From: Apis mellifera
Taxonomy: Eukaryota; Arthropoda; Insecta; Hymenoptera; Apidae
Length of the DNA stretch: 64,000 nt
Direction of reading: 5' to 3'
NCBI RefSeq assembly: GCF_003254395.2
Contig: NC_037641.1
Location: 10,936,501-11,000,500 of the forward strand
Under the pieces are notes generated by a model that was given only the letters and a program-made list of their open reading frames with translations, searched no databases and had not been told where the DNA came from. This document shows, in pieces, positions 1-11,668 of the stretch (the stretch's first letter is position 1; each line of letters begins with the position of its first letter). Made by a program: the position numbers and the translations under genes.

Positions 1-800
1 TGGCAACGGGGAGAATCTTCTCCGGCGACATCTTCTCGAGACGATTCGCCACCGATTTCTGCTTATCTGCAGAAATTTCGGCAGGAAACACCTGCGCCTG
101 GATCTCGTCTCGTTGTTCGAAATTCATATCGTGTTTATATATTCCAATCGACGCAGCGAGTGTCTAATTTTCTAAAACTGCACAGGTCTCCAGTGTTTCT
201 CATAATTCGATCGAATGAATAAAATCGTATAATAGATATATTCTTCTACGTCGAATCTAACTTAGAAAACTCGATGATAGGAAGAACGAAGACAATTTCG
301 AGGTTAGAAAAGGGATGACACTTGAGCGTTCCATCTATCGACGGGGGTGCATTTCGCAATCCGTTCACGTAAAACCGTAACAATTACATTATACGATGAT
401 ATCGTAAAGGGGAGACATATGTTTCCATTTGAAAAGGAAAAAGGAAACAGGCCTCTCGTTTAAATCTCCCGATATATCTCCCTCCTCGCAATAATCGTTC
501 CGCATCTTCCCCACAAGAAATCGTATATAACATGAACCGTGGTCCAATCTCGAAAACAATGTTCCCGAGAAAGCGGGGAGGGGGAGGACGAGGAAACGGG
601 GAGGCGGGTAGGGAATAGGGGAATCGACTCTCTCTTCGTACTTTCATCGACCACTCGTTCCACGGTAGTGGAAACTGATCGCGAAATACCGTGGAAAGGG
701 GCAAGTTCACCGTCAACTACCACCATTCTTCGCGTTCATCGCGCTAAATCGCTCCCCACCACGTTTCCCTTTTCCAAAGTTGTTGGAGGGTCGCCGGGCT

Positions 801-820
801 TAGCCTACTTTAGCCTACTT
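801..820 (+). repeat. 10-base tandem duplication
   Basis: TAGCCTACTT occurs twice in direct succession. This looks like a small recent duplication by slippage. Confidence 0.9.
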
Positions 821-1354
821 TCGGCATTAGAGGAGAGGCAATTTTCTAAGTTTATTCTCGAAGAAGGATTCATCGGAAACATTCGGGAAACCTATTTTCC
901 CGTCTCATCTTACGGCTCCAAAGTAAACTTTTTAGAAGTTGGAAGACAAACGCAAGATGCAAATGGGAGCAGAATATCGGATCAAGATCCCTGCTTACCG
1001 ACTAGCCTAATTAACGCTAGTGCGCCATTTCGAGATCGAGGATAATCTCCGCCGGTGTCCACCGCGGTGAAATTCAATCTGGGCGGAAGACTGGCGGCGG
1101 AAATAATTAGCGCGGTCCTTCAAGGTCCTCCCTCCCGAAAATCGAAAGGGATCGCCGACGTAATCCCCCTCCTCCCAAATATGAATATAATTCGGTCGCA
1201 AGGAGAAATCCAGACTCGTCGGATCAACCCGCGTCGTAATTATGTTTCGTTCACTGACAACCTGCCACCGATAATGAATATCAAAACGGTGTGTCCCGAT
1301 TCAACCTCCCTTTCTTTCTTTTTTTTTTATCCTCTCCTTTTACCTTGTTTCGTT

Positions 1355-1381
1355 TTCTCTCTCTCTATCTATCTATCTATA
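1355..1381 (+). repeat. (TC)n(TATC)n microsatellite
   Basis: A short CT run passes into four tetranucleotide ATCT units. A 10-base T-run lies just before it at 1319. Confidence 0.85.
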
Positions 1382-2885
1382 ATATACTCGTACATCTTGA
1401 AATCGGTGGACACGAAACGAGTAAAATATTTTTGCGAGCGCGACGCTTGGACGAGCAAGCCATCCCGCTTCGGGGGATCATTTTAACGCGTCACGCGTCG
1501 ACACGTCAATGCGTCCGGTCGGAATTTCGCTCTCTCTCTGCCAACCAACCCCTCCACCTCCTCCTCTCGCTGCACTTTATTGTCCCGCGTTGGACACCGC
1601 GCGGTATTTTCTCGCCTTAATTGCGGAAAATGTTGTCGTTCGTCTGTGGCCATTGATCGTTAATTATTCGACGCGGGGCGTAGCGCGGCTCCGCTCCCAG
1701 AAAGAATGGAAACGCGGACTATTGTCCGTTTCCGTGTATTGTTGGGATTTTTGCTCGTTAACCGACCGAAACCGTGGATGTAACCAAGTAATTTCTTCCT
1801 ACGTGACCCCCGTCGAATGAGAGGGGGTGAGAAATTCGAAGAAGGAAAGATCGAAGGGAAAAAAGTTGATCGATATCGATCAAGACTGTACAATCCCTCT
1901 CTCTCTCTCTCCACTGATCTCGCAACGATCCTATCCCGAGGCAGAAATTTGCGCGAGAGGCAGTGATTGTCCTGGCGAACCATCGCAAGGACGTATTCGT
2001 GCCCTTGCCCGCTAATGGCCTCGAATAGTTGGGATATTTTTGGCGACGTTTCCCCTCTCCCCTTGCTTGAATAGGTGTCTGAATGAAGGTGCCAGACCAC
2101 GGAGGGAATCTTGGCTCTCACAACCCCTTGGCCACATTCTCCACGCACCCCTCGAGAATGCTCCATCTTGCGCGAGAGACCTCCCCCCGAAGAATCGAAA
2201 TAAACCCACCTCGCCCTGTCTTACCTTCTCCTTCTGCCAATAACCCGAGTTCTACCCGTGTTTCGCATATATTATCGGCGATAATACCGATCCGCCACCG
2301 ATTGTCTTCGAACCGCGTAAACTCGAGAAGGGGCGAACACTATCGCGAGTCGATCCTTCGATATTCCCAGTAAAATACGCACGAGGGGAATACGAGAGAA
2401 AGCTTGGATCCATCCAATGGCTTCACCGATGATATTTGTACGCTCTTAATCGTTAATTTCGTTTCTTTTTCCTCTCCTCGATCGACTAGCGAAAAGTTGG
2501 GATTGCCCGCTGTTTGGACGAGAAGTCGATCACTGGAAAACCCATTATCCGAGCGTTTATCATCTTTAATTCGTTTTCGCGGCGGATCATCAGTTTTTTG
2601 CCGATCTTTCGTCTGTATTTCTTCCACGAGGGGAGGGATAAGATGGCGGGCGAGGGATGGCAATTAGGGAAACGTCGGGATTGGGAAACGAAGAACAGTA
2701 TCTTGGCGTGCAATCGATGCTCTCTATCCGCCTGGTAATGGCTCATCGAACAGATTCCAGCTTTAACGGGGAATCCGACAGGCGGGCTGTTGCAATTATC
2801 ATGGGCTTTGGATTAATCGGATTCACGTGGGAACGTCATCTATACGTAGGAAATACGGCCAGACAATTGTATACGTACCTCTCTT

Positions 2886-2944
2886 TATATATATATATCC
2901 TCGTTTCAACACGCACAAACATATAGATATATATATATATATAT
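2886..2944 (+). repeat. Two (TA)n runs
   Basis: TA runs at 2886-2898 and 2927-2944 are separated by a short unique stretch containing ACACGCACAAAC. Confidence 0.85.
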
Positions 2945-3128
2945 GTATGATAAGTAGTAATTTCGCAAACGAATCCCACGAAATTCCGTGGCAAATATTA
3001 AAATTAAAAACCGCGCGGTTTAACGCGCGACATAATAACTAGAATGCGCGTAATAATCACTCTCGAAACTCGGTGAGAAAAGGAACGAGATTTTAATGAA
3101 AGGGGCGCTCCATTAGCGTATGAAAGAA

Positions 3129-3148
3129 GAGAGAGAGAGAGAGAGAGA
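3129..3148 (+). repeat. (GA)10 microsatellite
   Basis: A 20-base GA run is followed by A- and T-runs. Confidence 0.9.
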
Positions 3149-4325
3149 AGAAAAAAAGATTTTTTTTTAATCGAAACTTCCTTTCTCTCGCAGAAACGAA
3201 ACGCTAACGCCACCTTCGCCGCTTCGTGGAAAACAGCGGCGTGGAGCGCGGACGATAAACGTAGGGAACTGCACATGGCGCGTGGAATCGATGCACGCGT
3301 GTCCGGCCGAGAGCCTGTCCCCTGTGCGAGGGACGTGCACGCGCCTCGAATGGAGGAAAGGGAAGATTGGAGGGGAGGGGAGAGGTGGAAGAGGCGCGAA
3401 TTACGGTGTCGAGCGGGAAAGGCGGTCTAATTCCGGCGCTCGATCGCTTTTAGCCGAGCAAATTGGGATGAAAAACTCGGGCGGTGGGAGTAGAAAAGGT
3501 GGTGGGTTAAATACACCGGTTCACGGCGCTTCCAGCCGGCGGAAAAATGCATTTCAATTATCGGCTCGCGCGTCGGCTCGCGCGCGCCGTGGCAATTTCG
3601 GGCTCGACCACGCCGGTAAATTTGGCCTGGTCACTCACCCGAAAAGCCAGCCGCGGTGCCGTAATTAAATTCCAAACGACTCTCCGTCAAAAACCTTCGA
3701 ACACGCGGCAAAAAAAAGATCGGGGAGAGCTATCTCGGTGACTCGATACGGGAGGAGATCGGGGCAGAGGCAAATAAACTGCCTCTTTTCCGAACGGCCC
3801 GAAATATTCCCTATTCGACGATCATTGCCCGTGCAAACGGTGTCACTGGAGCTGTTGTCCCTTTCTTAAAAACTTCCGATCCAGTTTAAAGAACCATTTA
3901 CTTTCGAAACGATGCGTTTCGTTAAAAACCATTCGTAATTCGCTCTCGATCGAGATCAGAGGCCATTGACAAAGGCCAGATGATCCAGATCTATCGCAGT
4001 CGTAACGAACAAATTTTTTCCGCTTATTTTTCGCTCTCGTTCCCTCTTTTTCTCCCCCCTCCATTTCCTCCCCACCCCTTTGCGGGAAGGATTCGTCGTA
4101 CACGCGATGAAGGGGGGGGAGTACTCCGCGCGATTACTCTGAAATATTCGGTGAAAAATTCTCGCTTTGGAATTCGATGGAGCGAGATTAGGGGGGCGTA
4201 ATTTATCGTCGTTTAATTATCAACGAAAAATCGCCCCCTGAGCGACGACCACCGCCACCACCACGAGGGAGAAACACGGAGGTGGGTTGAAACACGTAGC
4301 GAGTTCCGAGCACGCGGCCACCCAG

Positions 4326-4360
4326 AAGAGGAGAGGAGAGGAGAGGAGAGGAGAGGAGAG
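4326..4360 (+). repeat. (GAGAG)n pentanucleotide repeat
   Basis: About seven units of a five-base purine motif, giving a pure purine strand of more than 30 bases. Confidence 0.9.
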
Positions 4361-5092
4361 GGTGGTGGCGACCGGATTTAATTTTAATCTCCGATGCTTT
4401 TAGCGCATGAGACGATTTTTCAAAGTCCCCTGCCCTTCCTTTCCTTCCATGCCGCGGCCCCCTAACTCTCCCCACAATGTATTAATGTCGTGTTACCGAG
4501 CAATCTAACTAAATGCCGAATGACCGCGCGTTTGTCCAAGCGCTTGCGCTCGGCGCTTGCATTCGGATGCATGCACGCGGCTCTATCGAGCCCTCTTCCT
4601 GCGTCCTTCATCTACACGTTCATCAACTTCAACTTGTGCTACATGAACGCAAGCGTTTTCGATTTCTCGACGACAAACGCGAGGCATCGATAACGAAAGC
4701 GATGAGGAATCCGTTCCGAAAAAACTGTGGAGAAAAGAACGACAGAAAACTGTTTCCTGGAGAAAACGATTTCCTGGAAATAGCGAAGGGGTTTCCAAAA
4801 CGAGCGAGCAGCCGCCGTAAAGTTGGCCGGTTTACAAGTTGGGCCGGATTCGAATGGAAGGAATCGGAAGGAATGAGCGGGTCCGAACGGAGAGACAAAG
4901 AGCTAATTTTCGGTTTCACCGCGCGGCGATCCGTGCACGAGATATATCGAGCGTGGTCGTTCCGTTTGACCTAGTGGCGGCGCTCCGGAAAGGGGAATGG
5001 GATCTCTCGGCTCGTGGAGCCGGTTGACCGAAGGAACGAGGAAGGGAGAGTGACACGGAGCGGTCGTTTCGATCGTGACACGCACGTGTGCT

Positions 5093-5117
5093 GCACGCAC
5101 GCACGCACGCACGCACG
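5093..5117 (+). repeat. (GCAC)n tetranucleotide repeat
   Basis: Six units of an alternating purine-pyrimidine tetranucleotide, a type that can adopt Z-DNA. Confidence 0.9.
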
Positions 5118-5445
5118 AACCAAGGAGACGCACGCACCCCGGTGATCCATAACGCTCGAGTCGAGTCGAAGCCACGGCTCGAATCTCCGTCCACGGATAA
5201 AAGCGTACCGGATCGGAATGATGGAATTCTCACCCCTCCCTGGAAGAACCGATTCCTATCCCCTCCCTCCATAATCCTGCATTCAACGTCGTGGCGAATT
5301 CATAGCTCGCCCCCGTTTCCTCTGTCGCGATCCGTCCCGTATCGAGGTTAAGAGTTATACGATCGAAACGAATGGATGGCACGCTCGAAAAAACCGAATG
5401 GGGAAGGGTTTTTGTCGGCCGGGACGAGCCGGCCCTCTTTCAACC

Positions 5446-5463
5446 CGATCCTAATATCGAAAT
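5446..5463 (+). repeat. 18-base direct repeat, copy 1
   Basis: The sequence CGATCCTAATATCGAAAT occurs here and again at 5653, 207 bases away, with unrelated flanks. It is not a simple repeat. Confidence 0.9.
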
Positions 5464-5652
5464 GGGCGTAGATCCGGTGGCAGAGGACACGAATTAAAAA
5501 GGGAATTTGAAAACGCGATGACGGAGGGTGGGGGAGGGGAAATGGGACGGAACGACACTCGTTCCTCTCCGGAATGCCTGCTCTTTCGTTCCCTCTGTGT
5601 CGATTCAACCCCAACCAGGTCATCATTCCCGGCTTCCTTTCTTTCTTTCTGT

Positions 5653-5670
5653 CGATCCTAATATCGAAAT
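5653..5670 (+). repeat. 18-base direct repeat, copy 2
   Basis: Exact second copy of the 18 bases at 5446. The core contains TAAT and TCGAAA; function unknown. Confidence 0.9.
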
Positions 5671-7250
5671 AGCTGCCACGATACGAGGCCATCCCCCGGC
5701 AAGAGTCTGATCTAAACGTTCGACTGACGTGAAAGCGCGTTACGCCGCACGAGCTGCGAAATGCCACTGCGCGACATCGAGTAATTAACGCTTCATCAAT
5801 AGATAAGTTGTCGGAGAGAAGTTGGGGAGAGGAGTCCACCGCGACGGTTTTCCAATTATCGGAAGACGGCGGTGCGCCCCGTGTTCTCGAAAATACGGCT
5901 TTTCATCAGTTTCTATTTTCGATCCGCGAAAAAATACGGGACGCTCGGGATAAATTATGGCAGGCTCCGTTCCGTGCTCGCGGCGAAACGAGAACGAGGA
6001 TCGGGTGCGAGTAACGACGGGCGAGCCAAAACGTCGGGAGAAGAAACGAGGAACGTGGAAGAAATGGAGCGAGGATTCGTAATTCCTTATCGACGGGAGG
6101 ATAAATCGTATACAAGCCGCCGGTGTAATTAACGTCGTCGTCGTCGGCGAAATCTGACGAAACGAGACGACTCCGGTGGAATTCGACGTGCTGTATGAAA
6201 CGCGCGCGCCGTTTCCACGCCACATGCCTCGAGACGCCGGAATGCAAATAAGCCTTCCCCCTCCGCCTCTCGCGATAATTACCACTGTACGCTTATCCGT
6301 CGAAAGCGACACCACCTCCGACAAAACTGAATCGGGATTAAATTGTCGTCGGATCGATAAACGATAACGGGGGAAAAGAAAATCGGTCCGAGATCGGGCG
6401 GGGAGTCGGAAAATATTCCGCCGGGAGGAAATTTGGAATTGCCATTACCGATAAACGAATACACGACAACGATTCCCCTCGAAAGGAATCGCTTTCGCGA
6501 TGGTCCCAGAGACCCATCCCATCGAGTAAACCTCTCTTTGTGCCGGGAGGACGATATCCAGGAGAACGGAAGCTGGCAACGATGGCAACGTTTCCGTCCG
6601 TGTCGATCGACTTCCGTGCGCCCCATTCCGTCCCCCGCTCCTTTTTCGCGAGCAACCCTTCCCTCCATTAGCCAACCGAGCTGGTTGACCCGTGATAAGC
6701 CGTGTATATATACACACACACATACACGTGTATATATCGGGTCCGGATATCGCGAGCAACGAGAAACGATATTGCGGGTGAACCGTCGGGTCAGTTTCGT
6801 TATTTCACGCAACGGTGGAAGGCGAGTTTTCAACGATCGCGATCCGTTCGACTGTGCAAGATCGGCCTCGCCTCCGTAACCCGGGAAGAGAACGCGACGC
6901 GGGTTAAGTCACGTTCGAGGCGGAGAATGGGAGCGATCGGGCGGGCATGGCCGTCATTCACCATGGGACGTATCGTGGCCGCGAGATTTTCTTTTCTTTT
7001 CTTTTTTTTTTTTCGTCGCCGAGTTATACTCCACGTGATGTCGTGACGTGGGCCAATATAATTACAATATTGCGCGATATCCTCCGTGCGCTCGCCTTTA
7101 AATCCCCTCCTTCCTTCCTTTCTCTCCCTGTCTCTCTCTTCCCCTCTTTTAATTAATTGCCCCGTTCCCTGCCGCCAACAACGACCTGCTAGAACCATTA
7201 ACATTATTTACACGCTTCGCCCTCCTAGATGTAAACAAGCGGCCTTGCAC

Positions 7251-7265
7251 TTTTTTTTTTTTTTT
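7251..7265 (+). repeat. T15 homopolymer
   Basis: An uninterrupted run of 15 T. A 12-base T-run lies nearby at 7002-7013. Confidence 0.9.
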
Positions 7266-7697
7266 CGACCAGCAACCGTTCGCCTGTTCTCGACCACGTC
7301 GAGGAAGCTAATCGATTTAATTGCTCCGGTTACCACCCGGTCGCTCGAATTTCGATGGACTTCGATCGACGGCGACGGCGGCCGAAAGGGGTGAAGAAAG
7401 GGGATGGCGAACGATCGAGGATCGAATTACTCGGAATCGAGAATAATCTATTATTTCGTCTGTTCCCCGCGGCCGGGGGTGGTCGACGATGACACCCATT
7501 AAATTTATTCACTTACTTTACCTACCGTGCAAACACGCCGCCAGACCGTGCCGTGACGCGATCCTCCACGCGCGAATATTCCCCTCGACCCGTGGAACGA
7601 AACCCTTCCCTCCCCCTCCTCCTCCTCCACCACTCTCCCTCATTATTTTCCGCCCGTAGTTACGTTCACCGGCGGCGCCGCGTTTGCGTGCAACCCC

Positions 7698-7719
7698 CTC
7701 CTCCTCCTCCTCCTCCTCC
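7698..7719 (+). repeat. (CTC)n trinucleotide repeat
   Basis: About seven CTC units. A shorter CTC run lies at 7611-7628. Confidence 0.85.
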
Positions 7720-8527
7720 AATCTCCTCTCCGCTGTTTGTAAATAATTTGCGGGATGCACGCGCTCCGCTCCATCACTCCTGGAGGATGCTGATGGACGC
7801 TCAATTTTCTTCGCCTCTATTTCCTTCTGCCGCGCGAAATCTAATAATTTATTCTCTCTCTCTCTATCTACTCTTTTTCTTTCAGCAGCTATGCTTCCCG
7901 CGTAGCGATAAAAGTTGGCGCGAATCGAGATGGAAATTTATACTAACGTCCATGCTAAATTTCGAGAAGGGAGAGGGAGCAGGCTGTTACGACTCGTAAC
8001 GACGACTCTTAAATATTCTTAACCTTTCGCGAGCGGCCAATTCTGACGACCCTCTCGAAATCTCGAACAAGCGGCTCGAGGATTTTAGGTTTAGGAAAGG
8101 AGGAGGAAGACGGCCCCCAAGGGGTCGAAACTGACATAACGCTTATATCTTATTCCACGGCGGTAGAAAATGGATTTATCCTTCGCCCTTCGTCGAATAC
8201 GTTCCTCCAACATTATTTATCCTCCTTCATTGACATCGAGGCGATCCACTTCACGTGACTCGGGGATAACTTTTTCCGTCGTTTAACGTCCCCGTTATCC
8301 GCGTATCAGATTTCCATTCCCGCACACGATTCGTATATCCTCGAGATGAATTTTCCAACGATCCGTTGAGCGATCTCTACGCTGTATAAGGGACCGACAA
8401 AAAGAAGAAAAAAGAAAAGAAAAGGAAGGAGGAAAAATTTAATTTTCCTGTTTCGAAGAAACACGTTCTCCGTTTCAATCTCGAGGCGAAAAACGCGATG
8501 CAAATGCGATGCCACTTTTCCCCGTTT

Positions 8528-8547
8528 GCCGCCGCCGCCGCCGCCGC
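8528..8547 (+). repeat. (GCC)n trinucleotide repeat
   Basis: Six GCC units with no supported gene around them. Confidence 0.85.
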
Positions 8548-10296
8548 GAAATGGATGCGAGCGTTAAGTGGCGAAAGAAAGACAGGCGTTCTCGCGTGAC
8601 TATCGAAATAACGACCAGAGTAACGGTAGCGGGAGTAGGAGGAGGAGGAGGGCGCATAATGGCAACGATAATAGCGGTAACGGCACGTACGCCGCCACCT
8701 CGTGTTACCACGATACCGCGTGAGATTTCTAATTGACGGATCGTCGGGTGTAACCGCGCTCGAGGGCCGATACCCGGCCACGAGAACACTCGATTCTCGA
8801 TCTCGATCGATTGCAAGAGGAGGGGGTGGGAAGGGAACGTTCTCTCCTCCTATCTCCTACACGCTTCGATCGCGGAACAACGAAATCGATTATCGCGTGC
8901 TTAACGCGATTCAGTTTCGATGCGATTCCATCCATCCTCGAATTTCTTCCACCGATCCCCGCCAAGTTTATCGGTTGCAATAGTTTCGCAAGGAACGCGT
9001 GCGATTAATTCCCGAAACTTCACTGTCTCCATCTTGTTCCACGCGGATCTTCCCCGATTAATCATTGCTCTGAGAAATAAGAATGCGCGTCTCCTTCGAC
9101 CATCGTGAAACCAATCCAACGATGCATCGATCTGATCTGTCCCTTTAGCTTTAAAATTCCATGCCAAAGCCGCGTCTGTTTATCGAACGTTATCAAAAGT
9201 ATACGAGGATTGCCCCGAGCTACACCGTCCCACGAAGACTTTCCAAGGCGGAAGCGGACGATGATCGGCGACGGCCGATATCTCCTCAGTCGTTCCAGAT
9301 ATCGCTCGGATAACCCTTCTTCTTCCCCCCTTTCTCCTCCTCTGTCCGCGTAATAAAAGAAAAATTTTGCGGAGAGAAGGAAAAGTGATCTGATTCGAGA
9401 GAGAGAGAACGACCCCCCTCGGACCTCGGAGCGATCCGTGGCAAAGTCGAATTCGAGTCGACACACGTTTTCGTATTCCGTATTCAGTCGGGGAGGTCCT
9501 CCCCCCCTCCTTCTCCAAGCTCTGTCCGCGTATATTGCCGGTCGTATCGGAGTCCGACATCTCGGTGCGCGAGATACGTGGCCCGAAAGAGGGTTGTCGC
9601 GAGGTCGTCGCACGTATATATATATATGTATATATGTATGTGCATATAACAAATATTCCAAAGGAACTTAATATGGACCATACCACCGCGTAGAATTCTC
9701 AACGTTACGATCCCTCTTAAATTTTCCTCGAAACGTGGAACGTCGTAAACCGTATCGGCCCTACTCTTTCCGAGGGTACTTGCCTCTATTACCTGGCGAG
9801 TATATCGCGGGACATCTTCAACGTTTTATCGCTTTTTCCCCGAGCCGTTATACGCGCACGGCGTATATATAGTTAAGAAGAGTTGCCTCGGTGTCTGGCG
9901 AGGATGGATGTGCGAGAAGCGAGAGAGAAAGAGAGAGGGAAAAAAATTTGCCGAATCATTTTTCTTCACCTTCGCAAGAAAGGGAAAGAAAAATATTTCT
10001 GCCACGGGCGGTGATTCGATCCGGAGTCGGGCGAGGGAATGGACGAGAGTTGAATGACAAATTATGTCCCGGTGACCCCGGTTTACCGTGGTCATAGAAG
10101 TCGGATTAGACCACGTAATCGACAACCGATCCATCAGCCCGGCCCCAAATGCGATCTTAATACATCTGGTCATCGGCCAATCGCTTTCTCTCTATCTTCG
10201 CCCGATCTCGTGACACCGTGCCAGCGCGGAGATCCTACCTGACCGGCGTGCTAATGCCGCGCATGGGACGAAGATTGACGGGGACGGGCGTTGAAA

Positions 10297-10318
10297 GAGA
10301 GAGAGAGAGAGAGAGAGA
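10297..10318 (+). repeat. (GA)11 microsatellite
   Basis: An uninterrupted GA run of 22 bases. Confidence 0.9.
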
Positions 10319-11103
10319 AAAGACGCGCCTACTTTTCCTCGTTACTTCAATCGACGTTAACGAGACACCGCGTGAAACGAATAACTTTCCTTATGGATCT
10401 ACGAAATCGACGCGTCTTCTTAATACATCTTCGCTCGATATATGTATTTACTATGCGACGGGACGACTCGATCTATCTTCTTCCTTTTATTCCCCCACTC
10501 CTTCCGTCAAGTTGATTCTCTTTGCGGCAACTTCGTTCCAGATGGCGTTGATCGAGTTACGTAAAAATGTTACGCCTCGCGAATTTTCTTATCGTTGCAC
10601 GCGCCGACTCGATCGACGAATCTTATCGTTTCTTATCTTCACGAGCTTCATCGATCGATAATTTTTAATCATCCTCCGTTATATATCATTCATTCCCTTC
10701 GTTTGTCGGATAAAATTAAATAATCTCCTTTGTCGGTCTAATCCGACTACCAAAAAGGTAATCGATCTAGATGACAAAAGATTACAAATGATGGCTCGGC
10801 TATCGATTTCCAATCGATAAACATTTTTCCGTCCTAGTGATCGATCGATAAAAAAAATAATCCTTAAGCGGAGCCAATTGGAGAGGAGGGTCAAACGCGC
10901 GTTTGGGAAACGGCCGTGATCGCGAATAGATCTAATCGAACGAGCCTCTCGAAAGAAAAGTGGATTTCGCGAGTGGTGGGGCAAATAGGTGGAGTTCAAA
11001 CGCGGGAAATTCAAAGGTCCGCGCGCGGGGAAATCTCATAATTAAACGACAGAGAGGGCGGTAGCCTCGCTAATTAAAAACATAAATCTCCATCCAGGTG
11101 GAG

Positions 11104-11127
11104 ATATATATATATATATATATATAT
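11104..11127 (+). repeat. (AT)12 microsatellite
   Basis: An uninterrupted AT run of 24 bases. Confidence 0.9.
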
Positions 11128-11280
11128 GTGTGGCCGCGTATAAGCCCACAGACTTGCCGTTATTAAATTCGAGGGTATTAATTAGCTCCGCAACGCGAGA
11201 GACTTAGGAAATGATATTTGAATCGCAAAGAGTTGCACGGGCAAAGAACAAAGCGCGATAAAGCAATATTCGAGCGTGAG

Positions 11281-11350
11281 AGGGCGGGGGAGGGAGGAGG
11301 AGGAGGAGGAGCAGGAGGAGCAGGAGGAGGAGGAGGAGGAGGAGGAGGAC
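11281..11350 (+). repeat. (GGA)n purine tract, about 70 bases
   Basis: GGA triplets interrupted twice by GCA, almost wholly purine on the plus strand. The open frames reading Pro, Ser or Leu runs through the complement are by-products of the repeat. Confidence 0.9.
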
Positions 11351-11629
11351 GGGGCACCCAGGGTGCTTCCTGGGTGTCCGACACAAAGCCCCGCGTTAAT
11401 TAACAATTAAAGTTATTACATCCGTTTGGTTACGGACGAACGACTTTTCTACCTACGCGGTGAATCACAAACGTTCATTGTGCGTTCACGTGTCTGGCGA
11501 ATGGGTGTTGCGTGTGTGCGCGCGCGTACCACGATGGGCATTCGATACGACGGGTGGTTTCCAAAGGAGCCGTTAACCGTGAAATTTTAATATCCTTTCG
11601 ACATTATTCCCGTCGAAATCCACTCTCCT

Positions 11630-11668
11630 TCTCTCTCTCTCTCTCCCTCCCTCCCTCCCTCTCTCTCT
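11630..11668 (+). repeat. (CT)n(CCCT)n tract
   Basis: A pyrimidine tract of about 38 bases made of CT and CCCT units. Confidence 0.85.

Noticed and set aside
9062..9661. 199-codon minus-strand open frame with an in-phase acceptor near 9380
   Set aside because: Phase agreement alone is expected one time in three. The peptide is low-complexity and Arg-rich with no conserved look.
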